64,000 nt of DNA from CAIWHR01 sp963813415 (GCA_963813415.1 CAWEYW010000014.1:3080-67079), one strand, 5' to 3'. Numbered from the stretch's first letter, positions 27,048 through 36,963 are shown. Made by a program: numbers and translations. The notes: generated by a model not told the origin, from the sequence alone.

Positions 27048-28169
27048 ATGTCCGATCTCGCCACCGCGACGCGCCTGCGTCCGGCGAATTCGCAGCTCCC
27101 CGTCTCGTGGTATTGCGACCCCGCAGTGCACGGCGCGGAGCAGCAGCTGCTTCTTGCCCGCGGTCCCGGCTACGTCGGGCACGAGTTGATGGTGCCCAAC
27201 CCCGGCGACTACTACGCGCTTGCCTGGCGCGACAATGCGCAGGCACTCGTCCGCAACGCACAGGGCATCGAACTGCTCTCGAACGTCTGCCGTCATCGCC
27301 AGGCCATCATGCTGCAGGGCCGCGGCAACGCGCGCAACATCGTGTGCCCGATTCACCGGTGGACGTACGACCTCAAGGGCGAGCTTCTCGGCGCGCCGCA
27401 CTTTGCGGACAAGCCGTGCCTCGACCTCGGGCGCTCGCCGCTGCAGAACTGGAATGGCCTGCTGTTCGATGGCCGGCGCGACGTGCACCGCGATCTCGCA
27501 GGCCTGTCGGTCCTCGAGGAGTTCGACTTCTCCAACCACGTGCTCGATCGCGTCGAGATCAAGGAATGCCCGTACAACTGGAAGACGTTCATCGAGGTGT
27601 ATCTCGAGGACTACCACGTCCAGCCGTTCCACCCGGGCCTTGGCCAGTTCGTGACGTGCTCCGACCTGCAGTGGCAGTTCGGCGACTGGTTCTCGGTGCA
27701 GACCGTCGGCCTCAACAACGCCCTCGCTAAGCCCGGCACCAAGACGTACGAGCGGTGGCACAAGGCCGTGCTCGAGTACTACCGTGGCGAAACGCCGAAA
27801 TACGGCGCGATCTGGATGGTGTATTACCCCAACATCATGCTGGAGTGGTATCCGCACGTCCTGATCATCAGCACGCTCATCCCGCGCGGCCTGAACATGA
27901 CCACCAACGTGGTCGAGTTCTATTACCCCGAGGAGATCGCGCTGTTCGAGCGCGAGTTCGTCGAGGCCGAGCAGGCGGCATACCTCGAGACCGCCGTCGA
28001 GGATGACGAGATCGCCATGCGCATGGACGCCGGACGTAACGCGCTCTACCGGCAGGGGCGCAGCGAGGAAGGGCCGTACCAGTCGCCCATGGAGGATGGC
28101 ATGCAGCACTTCCATGAATTCCTGCGGCGCGAGCTCGGCGCCAACATCGCCCCGACGGCGCCGCGCTGA
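27048..28169 (+). CDS. Rieske [2Fe-2S] aromatic-ring-hydroxylating oxygenase, alpha-type subunit
   Basis: A 373-residue Rieske non-haem iron oxygenase. The Rieske ligands are C81-x-H83 and C100-x2-H103 (CRHRQ, CPIHRW). The mononuclear iron site has H190 and H195 in LEDYHVQPFHPGL. No beta subunit, ferredoxin or reductase gene is adjacent, so electrons must come from elsewhere. The gene is conserved divergent from xseB in Burkholderiales. Its substrate cannot be read from the sequence; the short C-terminal domain fits single-component alpha proteins rather than large dioxygenases of aromatic degradation clusters. Confidence 0.88.
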   Translation: MSDLATATRLRPANSQLPVSWYCDPAVHGAEQQLLLARGPGYVGHELMVPNPGDYYALAWRDNAQALVRNAQGIELLSNVCRHRQAIMLQGRGNARNIVCPIHRWTYDLKGELLGAPHFADKPCLDLGRSPLQNWNGLLFDGRRDVHRDLAGLSVLEEFDFSNHVLDRVEIKECPYNWKTFIEVYLEDYHVQPFHPGLGQFVTCSDLQWQFGDWFSVQTVGLNNALAKPGTKTYERWHKAVLEYYRGETPKYGAIWMVYYPNIMLEWYPHVLIISTLIPRGLNMTTNVVEFYYPEEIALFEREFVEAEQAAYLETAVEDDEIAMRMDAGRNALYRQGRSEEGPYQSPMEDGMQHFHEFLRRELGANIAPTAPR

Positions 28170-28259
28170 GCGGCCCTCGGCGGCAGGCCACGGCCGCGAA
28201 GTCGCGATGCCCCGCCGTGTGCCTGCGTTGACGGCGCGCTGACCGCGCCGGACGCGCTC

Positions 28260-29129
28260 GTGCAATCACTCTGGATGCTCGCCGCGGGAATCTGCTTCGC
28301 GGTGATGGGCGTGTTCGTCAAGCTCGGCGCCGCGCATTTCAGCGTCGCCGAGCTCGTCTTCTATCGCTCGCTGGTGACGCTCGCGCTGGCTTGGGGCCTG
28401 CTCGCCCGCGCCGGACAGTCGGTGCGCACGACCCGCTTCGGCACGCATGTGCATCGGGGTGTCTCCGGCTTCGTGTCACTGTTCATGTTCTTCTACGCGT
28501 TGACGGCGCTCCCCGTCGCGACGGCGATCACGCTGAACTACACGTCGCCGGTGTTCCTTGCCGCGCTGCTGGCCTGGCTCGCGCGGGAGCGGCCGGGTGG
28601 GCGCCTCCTGGCGACCATCGTCCTGGGCTTCGCCGGTGTCCTGCTCCTGCTGCGGCCAACGCTTCAGGCCGAGCAGCTCTGGGCCGGTGTGATCGGCCTC
28701 GCATCCGGTGCCTTGTCGGCGGTGGCGTACTGGAACGTGCGTGCACTCGTGCAGGCGGACGAGCCCGAGAGCAGGGTGGTGTTCTACTTCGGGCTGATCT
28801 CGTGCCTCGGGGCGTTCGTGTGGATGGCGCCGCAGCGCTGGACCGTGCCCGACCGTGACAACGTGTGGATCCTGGCCGCGCTCGGGCTGAGCGGCGCCTT
28901 CGGGCAACTCGCCATGACGCGCGCCTACGGCAAGGGCAGGGCGCTGGTATCGGCCGCGCTCTCTTACAGCAGCATCGTGTTCTCCAGTCTGCTCGGCATC
29001 CTCGTGTGGGGCGACGTGCTGCCCCTCGCATCATGGGCAGGCATCGCACTCATCATCGGCGCCGGCATCATCGCGGTGCAGCTCGCCCCGACGGCGCCCG
29101 CACCGCCGCCCCAGGTGGCAAGCGACTGA
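28260..29129 (+). CDS. EamA/DMT-family transporter
   Basis: Inner-membrane protein of 289 residues with ten predicted helices in two EamA repeats (LWMLAAGICFAVMGVFVKLG and LASGALSAVAYWNVRALV). Such carriers export amino acids or metabolites; the substrate is unknown. The apparent start is GTG (GTG CAA TCA). It lies 90 bases after the oxygenase gene in the same direction and may be co-transcribed. Confidence 0.85.
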   Translation: MQSLWMLAAGICFAVMGVFVKLGAAHFSVAELVFYRSLVTLALAWGLLARAGQSVRTTRFGTHVHRGVSGFVSLFMFFYALTALPVATAITLNYTSPVFLAALLAWLARERPGGRLLATIVLGFAGVLLLLRPTLQAEQLWAGVIGLASGALSAVAYWNVRALVQADEPESRVVFYFGLISCLGAFVWMAPQRWTVPDRDNVWILAALGLSGAFGQLAMTRAYGKGRALVSAALSYSSIVFSSLLGILVWGDVLPLASWAGIALIIGAGIIAVQLAPTAPAPPPQVASD

Positions 29130-29211
29130 CGCCACGCCCGGCCGCACGTCGGGCCAAGGCGAGCACCCCGTCCGGTCCGCCACTTCCGATGTCGTCGGCG
29201 GTCGAGTGGCG

Positions 29212-29808
29212 TCATCGCACGTCCGACGACGCCCCTGCCAACGACCAGCGCCACAGGTTCTCGTAGCTGGGGCCTTGCGGCGTCAGCGTCGAGGCAGTGA
29301 GGGTGATCGCATCCACCTCCCAGAGCAGGGGCGGTTCGACCGTTCCGGTCCGCGCCGCGCGCTGGCAGCGACGGGCCAGGGTCAGGTGCGCCCGGTACGG
29401 ACGCCGATCCACCGCAAAACCGGCGTGGTCGAGCTCGGCGGCGAGTCGGCGTACCAGATCCGCGAGCGCCGCCGGCACGGGTGACACACCGAGCCATGCG
29501 ACCTCGGCCTCGCGGAATCCGCCCAGCCGGTCGAAGATGAGCCGGAACGGTGGCGTCGCTGCGGCTGCCTGCGCGCCGATCTGCGCAAGTATTGCGAGGC
29601 GTGCCGGGTCGACATTCCCGACGAACGCGAGGGTGAGATGCAGGCGTTCGGGTGGTGTCGCGCGGCCGCCGGCCTGGCTCGCCACGCGTTCCGTCAGGGC
29701 CGTCAGGCTTGCGCTCGTCGGCGCGTTCGGCCACAACGCGAAGAAAACGCGCTGCGACGCGCCTGCTTTCGCGCCGTGCGCTTCCGCTCGGTTCGCAGCC
29801 AAACCCAT
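29212..29808 (-). CDS. thpR: RNA 2',3'-cyclic phosphodiesterase ThpR
   Basis: 2H phosphoesterase superfamily member (formerly 2'-5' RNA ligase LigT). It has two HxTx motifs, H57LTL in PERLHLTLAFVG and H141LTL in YRAHLTLARR, which line the active site. The ATG at 29808 gives 198 residues; a GTG two codons earlier is also possible. Convergent with the EamA gene and downstream of the aceA terminator. Confidence 0.9.
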   Translation of the reverse strand: MGLAANRAEAHGAKAGASQRVFFALWPNAPTSASLTALTERVASQAGGRATPPERLHLTLAFVGNVDPARLAILAQIGAQAAAATPPFRLIFDRLGGFREAEVAWLGVSPVPAALADLVRRLAAELDHAGFAVDRRPYRAHLTLARRCQRAARTGTVEPPLLWEVDAITLTASTLTPQGPSYENLWRWSLAGASSDVR

Positions 29809-29886
29809 GGACACAGTGTAGCGACGCCCGTGCCGCGAAATTCGCCCGCGTTACCCGAGCAGTGATGCTGCGCCGCCGGACCCGCC

Positions 29887-29920
29887 AAAAAAAACGCGCC
29901 CGCGGCTGCGCGGGCGCGTT
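29887..29920 (-). terminator. Intrinsic terminator of aceA
   Basis: A 10-bp GC stem (CGCGCCCGCG and its complement) with loop GCTG (plus strand), followed on the minus strand by eight U residues. It lies 17 bases beyond the aceA stop. Confidence 0.9.
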
Positions 29921-29936
29921 CGACTGCCGGACAGGC

Positions 29937-31250
<1,314 letters not shown>

Positions 31251-31826
31251 GGAACCTCCATCGATTGTCGTGGCCAAGCCGCATGGCGTAACCGCCAAAC
31301 GGCACGTGGTCGCGGACCGGCAGCGCGTGCGCCGCAGTACCGCATGGTGGAAAAAAGGCGGACCCAGCCGCCAGTCGTCCACTGCACGGACTCGCGAGGA
31401 TCGCTCGGCGAGTCGGGCGGGCATGGATGGGGGTTCGCGGTACCCAAGCCCTGGTCGCCCCGGGCGCCAAGGTCGGCACACGGAGCTCGTGACAACCGCA
31501 AAGTAGCAAAAGGCGAGCCGTTCAACAACGGGTATATGGCACTGCAGCGTCAAAATATCTCAAATAAATCATGCGCTTTGAAATCAATTCCACGATGTGG
31601 AAGCAAGTGCTGGCTTTTTGCAGCAAATGCTGCTGCGATGCCGGACAGGCACCGCCCCATCGCGGGCCGCCGCGCGCCGTTCGCCAAGTGGATCAATGAC
31701 TTGCATTCTGGTGATAAGTCATTCCGAGGAAGAATGCTTTTTCATTTTCGAAAACCGTTTCCACGCGGCGCTGCGGCGCTAGGCCGGCAGCTACACTGTT
31801 CGGCAGCATTCCGTCGGAGAAACCCG
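31251..31826. promoter_or_regulatory. Divergent control region between aceA and the sulfide dehydrogenase-like pair
   Basis: A 576-base gap with no convincing gene. From about 31495 to 31760 the base composition drops to near 45% GC, unlike its surroundings. It holds GCAAAGTAGCAAAA at about 31497-31510, TTTTTGCAGCAAATGC near 31614, an inverted repeat AATGACTT-N13-AAGTCATT at 31695-31723, a second pair GCATTC/GAATGC at 31703-31737, and the palindrome TTTTCGAAAA at 31745-31754. TTTGC/GCAAA repeats before aceA may bind a carbon-source regulator; the last three elements face fccAB. No clear -35/-10 pair was settled. Confidence 0.5.
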
Positions 31827-32153
31827 ATGCGATCCATCACCGCTGCGGTCGTGCTCCTTGCCGCGACGACGCTCGTGCGCGCAGCGACACCCCCGACCCC
31901 GCCGCAAGAAGCGCGACACGTGCGCAGCCTCGCGGCTACCTGCGCCTCGTGCCACGCCGTCGCAGCCGATCGTGCGGGTGGCGCATCGGCGCTGAATGGC
32001 CGGGCACGCGCGGATCTTGAACGCACGATGCAGGAATTCGCAGCGGGGAAGCGCGCCGGCACCGTGATGCCGCAGCTCGCGAAGGGCTATACCGACGCGC
32101 AGATCGCGGCCATCGCGGCGTGGTATGCCGCGCAAGAACCGGAGCATCGATGA
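31827..32153 (+). CDS. fccA: Periplasmic c-type cytochrome, probable small subunit of flavocytochrome c sulfide dehydrogenase
   Basis: A 108-residue protein: signal peptide (LLAATTLVRAA), haem motif C39ASCH43, and M81 in GTVMPQLAKGYT as likely sixth ligand, followed by the C-terminal helix typical of class I cytochromes. GGAGA precedes the ATG. Its stop overlaps the next gene by four bases (ATGA), so the two are translated together. Pairing with a FccB-like flavoprotein supports a role as electron acceptor for sulfide oxidation; the monohaem form is shorter than the dihaem FccA of Allochromatium. Confidence 0.8.
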   Translation: MRSITAAVVLLAATTLVRAATPPTPPQEARHVRSLAATCASCHAVAADRAGGASALNGRARADLERTMQEFAAGKRAGTVMPQLAKGYTDAQIAAIAAWYAAQEPEHR

Positions 32154-33454
32154 GGCCGTGCATGCATGACCGGCGGCGGTTTCTCATGCAGAGCGCTGCG
32201 CTGGCCGCAGGCGCGGCCGCGCACCGTGTTGCTGCTGCAGCGGCTGCGCCCGCGCCGAGGAACGGCCACCCGCGCGTGGTCGTTGTCGGCGGCGGCTATG
32301 GCGGTGCGACGGCGGCGAGGTATCTGCGCCTGTGGAGCGACGGCAAGGTCGACGTCACGCTCGTCGAGAGCAATCCCGCGTTCGTGTCGTGTCCGCTGTC
32401 CAATCTGGTCCTCGGCGGCTCGAAGTCGATCGACGATCTGACCGTCAGCTACGGCAATCTCGCGCGCCGGCACGGAGTGCGCGTCGTGCGCGACACGGCA
32501 ATGGCGATCGACCCCGACAAGCGCAACGTCCGCCTCGCCGGCGGCAGCACGTTGCCGTTCGACCGGATCGTCCTGTCGCCGGGCGTCGACTTCCTGTGGT
32601 CGCAGATACCGTCCCTCGACAACGACGATGCGCGCTCGCGCATCCTGCATGCATGGAAGGCCGGGCCGCAGACGGTTGCACTGCGCCGCCAGCTCGAGGC
32701 CATGCCCGACGGCGGCGTGTTCGCGATTGCCATTCCCGTCGCGCCGTTCCGCTGCCCTCCGGGCCCTTACGAGCGTGCATGCCAGGTGGCGTGGTATTTC
32801 CGTCGCGCCAAGCCGAAATCGAAGGTGCTCATCCTGGATGGCAACCCGGAGATCACGTCGAAGCCGGCGCTCTTCCGGCGCGCGTTCGACGAGGAATACA
32901 AGGGCATGATCGAGTACCGCGCGAACCAGGCGCTCACCGATGTCGACGCCGCGACCCGCACGGCAAAATTCGAGCTCGACGATCCCGTGCAGGCAGACGT
33001 GCTGAACGTGATTCCGCCGCAGTCGGCGGGTGCCATCGCGCGAGCCGCCGGCGTGATCACCGCCAACGACCGCTGGTGCGAGGTGGACTTCACCACCATG
33101 GAATCGATCAAGGTGCCCAACGTGCACGTGCTCGGCGACGCGATCCAGATCGCGCCCAACATGCCGAAGTCGGGCCACATGGCGAACCAGCAGGCGAAGG
33201 TCTGCGCCGCGGCGATCCTCGCGCTGCTCGCCGGCGAGGCCGTCGATCCGGCGCCGGTGATGAACAACACCTGCTACAGCTTCATCACCGACCGCGACGC
33301 CGTGCACGTCGCCTCCGTGCATCAGTACGACGCGGCGAGGAAAACGATGATGCCGGTCTCCGGCGCAGGAGGGCTGTCGCCGGCCATGAATGCGCTCGAG
33401 GGAACCTACGGCCTCGCGTGGGCGCAAAGCATCTGGGCCGACATGCTCGCCTGA
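32150..33454 (+). CDS. fccB: Flavocytochrome c sulfide dehydrogenase-like flavoprotein subunit
   Basis: A 434-residue FAD protein of the sulfide dehydrogenase/sulfide:quinone reductase group. A twin-arginine-like leader (DRRRFLMQSAALAAG) precedes the Rossmann motif VVVGGGYGG at 44-52. C81 in FVSCPLSNLVLGG matches the position of the covalent flavin cysteine, and C202 (FRCPPGPYERA) and C375 (NNTCYSF) match the redox disulfide of FccB. The family is known to oxidise sulfide to sulfur and pass electrons to the cytochrome subunit. An alternative ATG lies four codons downstream. No sox or dsr operon is nearby. Confidence 0.87.
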   Translation: MRPCMHDRRRFLMQSAALAAGAAAHRVAAAAAAPAPRNGHPRVVVVGGGYGGATAARYLRLWSDGKVDVTLVESNPAFVSCPLSNLVLGGSKSIDDLTVSYGNLARRHGVRVVRDTAMAIDPDKRNVRLAGGSTLPFDRIVLSPGVDFLWSQIPSLDNDDARSRILHAWKAGPQTVALRRQLEAMPDGGVFAIAIPVAPFRCPPGPYERACQVAWYFRRAKPKSKVLILDGNPEITSKPALFRRAFDEEYKGMIEYRANQALTDVDAATRTAKFELDDPVQADVLNVIPPQSAGAIARAAGVITANDRWCEVDFTTMESIKVPNVHVLGDAIQIAPNMPKSGHMANQQAKVCAAAILALLAGEAVDPAPVMNNTCYSFITDRDAVHVASVHQYDAARKTMMPVSGAGGLSPAMNALEGTYGLAWAQSIWADMLA

Positions 33455-33739
33455 CTCGTCGCTGCGTCCGCCGTCACCTGGCCGGCCAACCGCCGGCCAG
33501 CGAACGGATCGTCGCGCTCGCGACGCTCACGTCCCGCGAGCGCGAAGTGCTCGGTTGGGCGGCCGCCGGCGAGGACCGACGGACAGATCGCGCTGATCCT
33601 CGGTGCCATGCCCCGTACGGTGGCCAAGCACCTCGAGCGCCTCTACGAAAAGCTCGGGGTGGAAACGCGCACCGCCGCGGCGATGCGCGTGCTCGGTCCG
33701 CACGCGCCCGCAGCCACGCCGCGCGAGCAGCGCCCGTAA
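33454..33739 (+). pseudogene. Remnant of a LuxR-type HTH regulator (no start, frameshifted)
   Basis: Directly after fccB, one frame reads ERIVALATLTSREREVLGW, the first half of a LuxR-type DNA-binding domain. After the GAGGAC at about 33570-33576 the match continues only in another frame: DGQIALILGAMPRTVAKHLE and then LYEKLGVETRTAAAMRV, ending at the TAA at 33737. An extra C would explain the shift. No receiver or ligand domain and no start codon are seen upstream, so this is a degraded 3' fragment, or an assembly error at the end of a lost gene. Confidence 0.7.
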
Positions 33740-33742
33740 GCG

Positions 33743-33770
33743 AAAAAACGGCGCATCGCTGCGCCGTTTT
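33743..33770. terminator. Bidirectional terminator between the fccAB side and clpA
   Basis: AAAACGGCGCA and its exact complement TGCGCCGTTTT enclose a 4-base loop, giving U-tracts on both strands. It serves the plus-strand transcript and the convergent clpA transcript, whose stop is 22 bases away. Confidence 0.85.
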
Positions 33771-33791
33771 CTCCTGGTGCGGTTACCTGCT

Positions 33792-36065
33792 TCAGGCCAC
33801 CGGTTCCGCCTGCTCGGGCGTCTTCGCCTCGTCGAACTCGAGCTTGACCTTGTCGTCCGCGTCGATGTCGATCGTGACGTGGCCGCCGTTGATCAGGCGT
33901 CCGAACAGAAGCTCGTCCGCGAGCGCCTTGCGGATGGTGTCCTGGATGAGTCGCGCCATCGGCCGCGCACCCATCTGCGGATCGAAGCCCTTGCGCCCCA
34001 GGAACTCCTTGAGCGCAGCCGTGAACGAGATCTCCACCTTCTTCTCGTGCAGCTGGCCCTCGAGCTCGAGCAGGAACTTGTCGACGACCTGCAGGATGAC
34101 GTCGTGATTGAGCGAGGCAAAGGAGATCGTCGCGTCCAGCCGGTTGCGAAACTCCGGCGTGAACATCCGCTTGATCTCGGCCATCTCGTCGCCGACCTGC
34201 TTCGCCGCGGTGAAGCCGATGAGGCCCTTCGCCAGCGTCTCCGCTCCCGCGTTCGTGGTCATGATGATCGTCACGTTGCGGAAATCCGCCTTGCGCCCGT
34301 TGTTGTCCGTGAGCGTCCCGTGGTCCATCACCTGCAGGAGGATGTTGAAGATGTCGGGATGCGCCTTCTCGATCTCGTCGAGCAGCAGCACGCTGTACGG
34401 ATGCTTGGTCACGGCCTCCGTGAGCTGCCCGCCCTGATCGAAGCCGACGTACCCCGGGGGTGCGCCGATCAGGCGCGACACGGCATGCCGCTCCATGTAT
34501 TCGGACATGTCGAAGCGGATGAGCTCGACGCCAAGACAGTACGCGAGCTGGCGCGCCACTTCCGTCTTGCCGACACCCGTCGGGCCGCTGAACAGGAAGT
34601 TGCCGATCGGCTTGCGCGGATTGCCCAGCCCCGAACGCGCCATGCGAATGGCCGCCACGAGCGCGTCGATCGCCTTGTCCTGGCCGAAGACGACGTTCTT
34701 GAGATCGCGATCGAGCGTCTTGAGCGCGTTGCGATCGTCCGACGACACGTTCTTCGCGGGGATGCGCGCGATCTTGGCGACGATCTCCTCGATCTCGCTC
34801 TTGTTGATCACCTTCTTCTGCCGCGACTTCGGCAGGATCTTCTGCGCGGCGCCGGCCTCGTCGATGACGTCGATGGCCTTGTCCGGCAGATGGCGATCAT
34901 TGATGAATCGGGCCGCGAGCTCGGCCGCCGTCGTCAGCGCCGCCGGCGCGTATTTCACGCCGTGGTGCTGCTCGAAGCGCGACTTGAGGCCCTTGAGGAT
35001 CTCGATCGTTTCCGCGACGGACGGCTCGGGCACGTCGATCTTCTGGAACCGGCGCGAGAGTGCATGATCCTTCTCGAAGATCTGCCGATACTCGGTGTAG
35101 GTGGTCGCGCCGATGCACTTCATTGCACCGGTCGAGAGCGCCGGCTTCAACAGGTTCGAAGCGTCGAGGGTGCCGCCCGATGCCGCGCCGGCACCGATGA
35201 TCGTGTGGATCTCATCGATGAACAGGATCGACTTCGGATTCTCGGCGAGCTGCTTCAGCACGGCCTTCAGGCGCTGCTCGAAATCGCCGCGGTACTTCGT
35301 GCCGGCAAGCAGCGCGCCCATGTCGAGCGAGTAGACCTGGTAGTCCTTGAGGAGGTCCGGCACCTCGGCATCGTTGATGCGGCGCGCCAGGCCCTCGGCG
35401 ATCGCGGTCTTGCCTACGCCGGCCTCACCGACCAGCAGCGGGTTGTTCTTGCGCCGGCGGCACAGGACCTGGATGACGCGCTCGAGCTCGACCTCGCGCC
35501 CGATGAGCGGGTCGGTCTTGCCCTGCTTGGCCATCTGGTTGAGGTTGACGGTGTACGCGTCGAGTGCGCCCTGCCCCTGCTCGCCGCCATCCGCATCTTC
35601 CTTGGCTTCGCCCTTCTCCTGCTTCTGCTGCGGGTTCTTGGTGATGCCGTGCGCAATGTAGTTCACAACGTCCAGCCGGGTGACGCCGCGCTGGTTGAGG
35701 AAATACACGGCGTGCGATTCCTTCTCGCCGAAGATCGCCACGAGCACGTTCGCACCCGTCACTTCCTTCTTGCCGGAAGACTGGACGTGGAGGATCGCCC
35801 GCTGGATCACCCGCTGGAAGCCCTGCGTGGGCTGGGTGTCGGCGTCGGCGTGCGCGGAGAGCCGCGGCGTGTGCTCGTTGATGAAATCGGTCAGGACCCC
35901 GCGCAATTCCTCGAGGTCCACGCCGCAGGCCTTCATGACCTCGGCGGCGGACGGGTTGTCCAGCATCGCGAGCAACAGGTGCTCGACGGTGATGAATTCG
36001 TGCTGCTTCTGCCGGGCTTCGACAAAAGCCATGTGAAGGGATACTTCCAGTTCCTGCGCGATCAT
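33792..36065 (-). CDS. clpA: ATP-dependent Clp protease ATP-binding subunit ClpA
   Basis: Hexameric AAA+ unfoldase that feeds ClpP. The 757 residues include two N-terminal Clp repeats (about 1-150), AAA domain 1 with Walker A GEAGVGKT at 213-220, AAA domain 2 with Walker A GPTGVGKTE near 495, and the ClpP-docking loop with IGF in KGLIGFTAAK. It lies downstream of clpS (76-base gap) on the same strand, as in E. coli. ClpP is not in the window. Confidence 0.97.
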   Translation of the reverse strand: MIAQELEVSLHMAFVEARQKQHEFITVEHLLLAMLDNPSAAEVMKACGVDLEELRGVLTDFINEHTPRLSAHADADTQPTQGFQRVIQRAILHVQSSGKKEVTGANVLVAIFGEKESHAVYFLNQRGVTRLDVVNYIAHGITKNPQQKQEKGEAKEDADGGEQGQGALDAYTVNLNQMAKQGKTDPLIGREVELERVIQVLCRRRKNNPLLVGEAGVGKTAIAEGLARRINDAEVPDLLKDYQVYSLDMGALLAGTKYRGDFEQRLKAVLKQLAENPKSILFIDEIHTIIGAGAASGGTLDASNLLKPALSTGAMKCIGATTYTEYRQIFEKDHALSRRFQKIDVPEPSVAETIEILKGLKSRFEQHHGVKYAPAALTTAAELAARFINDRHLPDKAIDVIDEAGAAQKILPKSRQKKVINKSEIEEIVAKIARIPAKNVSSDDRNALKTLDRDLKNVVFGQDKAIDALVAAIRMARSGLGNPRKPIGNFLFSGPTGVGKTEVARQLAYCLGVELIRFDMSEYMERHAVSRLIGAPPGYVGFDQGGQLTEAVTKHPYSVLLLDEIEKAHPDIFNILLQVMDHGTLTDNNGRKADFRNVTIIMTTNAGAETLAKGLIGFTAAKQVGDEMAEIKRMFTPEFRNRLDATISFASLNHDVILQVVDKFLLELEGQLHEKKVEISFTAALKEFLGRKGFDPQMGARPMARLIQDTIRKALADELLFGRLINGGHVTIDIDADDKVKLEFDEAKTPEQAEPVA

Positions 36066-36141
36066 ATGACTTGCCTCTCATGCCGTCTGCTTTGCCCGCG
36101 TATGCCGTCGGAGCCGCCGCGGGCAACTGCGGCCATGACGT

Positions 36142-36450
36142 TCAAGTCTCCTCCATCGTGCACTGCAACGGGTGCTGGTGCTTGCGCGCGATGTCGATCA
36201 CCTGGTCGACTTTCGCCGCGGCCACCTCCCGGATGTACGTACCGCATACGCCCATGCCTTCCCGATGCACCTGCAACATCACCTGTGTAGCCTTTTCCCG
36301 ACTCATGGCAAAAACAGTCTGCAGCACGATCACCACAAAGTCCATCGGCGTGTAATCGTCGTTGAGCAGCAGCACCTTGTAGAGCGGCGGCGGCTTGAGC
36401 CGGGTTTTCTCGGCCTCGAGAAGTCCGCCGTCCTGCTGCTGGTTGGCCAT
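36142..36450 (-). CDS. clpS: ATP-dependent Clp protease adaptor ClpS
   Basis: Adaptor that delivers N-degron substrates to ClpA. The start at 36450 gives 102 residues with the binding-pocket segment LLNDDYTPMDFVV (N30, D31) and H62 in VHREG, conserved in ClpS; an open frame continues far upstream but is not family-like. The N-terminal extension (about 1-20) is the flexible ClpA-engaging tail. Divergent from cspA across 247 bases. Confidence 0.95.
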   Translation of the reverse strand: MANQQQDGGLLEAEKTRLKPPPLYKVLLLNDDYTPMDFVVIVLQTVFAMSREKATQVMLQVHREGMGVCGTYIREVAAAKVDQVIDIARKHQHPLQCTMEET

Positions 36451-36540
36451 CGTCCACTGGAAGGAAAGGGCTGGGGAATACCCTATGTTTGATGATTGCA
36501 ACACATTTTTCAAGGGGAACGCCATTCGCCGGCGGCGTTC

Positions 36541-36570
36541 TTGACGCCGGCCGGACGGTACGCGTACAAA
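36541..36570 (+). promoter_or_regulatory. Sigma70-like promoter of the cold-shock gene
   Basis: TTGACG (5 of 6) and TACAAA (4 of 6) are 18 bases apart. Initiation near 36577 would give a leader of about 120 bases, the long 5'UTR typical of cspA-type mRNAs. An inverted repeat GAACGCC/GGCGTTC at 36517-36540 abuts the -35. Confidence 0.5.
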
Positions 36571-36697
36571 AAGCGCTGTTTGGCTGCTGAGTGTCTGCTG
36601 TGCCGGTTCGCCCGGGCCTCGCCGCTCCCAACCTGCCGTCGGTCGCACCTTTGGCCAAACACCGACATTCCCGATCAATCTTCAAGGAAGTAGCACT

Positions 36698-36901
36698 ATG
36701 GCAACCGGAACCGTCAAGTGGTTCAACGATGCGAAGGGCTATGGGTTCATTACGCCGGATGACGGCGGCGAGGACCTGTTCGCGCATTTCTCGGCCATCA
36801 ACATGCAGGGCTTCAAGAGTCTGAAGGAAGGCCAGAAGGTCAGCTTCGAAGTCACTCAAGGTCCGAAAGGCAAGCAGGCGTCGAATATCCAGGCCGCCTG
36901 A
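36698..36901 (+). CDS. cspA: Cold-shock protein (CspA family)
   Basis: A 67-residue single cold-shock domain that binds single-stranded RNA and DNA and melts RNA structure. RNP1 is KGYGFIT (13-19) and RNP2 is DLFAHFSAI. The ribosome site AAGGAAG lies 7 bases before the ATG. Whether it is cold-induced or constitutive cannot be decided from sequence, but the long leader favours regulation. Confidence 0.95.
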   Translation: MATGTVKWFNDAKGYGFITPDDGGEDLFAHFSAINMQGFKSLKEGQKVSFEVTQGPKGKQASNIQAA

Positions 36902-36930
36902 CCGCCCGCCCCGCTGCATTCCTGCATCAA

Positions 36931-36963
36931 CCGTCGCGCGCGCCCTACCGGTGCGCGCGACGG
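36931..36963 (+). terminator. Strong hairpin downstream of cspA
   Basis: A perfect 11-bp stem (CCGTCGCGCGC and its complement) with an 11-base loop, starting 29 bases after the cspA stop. No U-tract follows, so it may stabilise the mRNA 3' end or act with Rho. Confidence 0.45.

Noticed and set aside
31597..31782. 61-codon plus-strand frame upstream of the cytochrome gene
   Set aside because: GTG start, no ribosome site, no recognisable pattern, and it lies across the palindromic control region.
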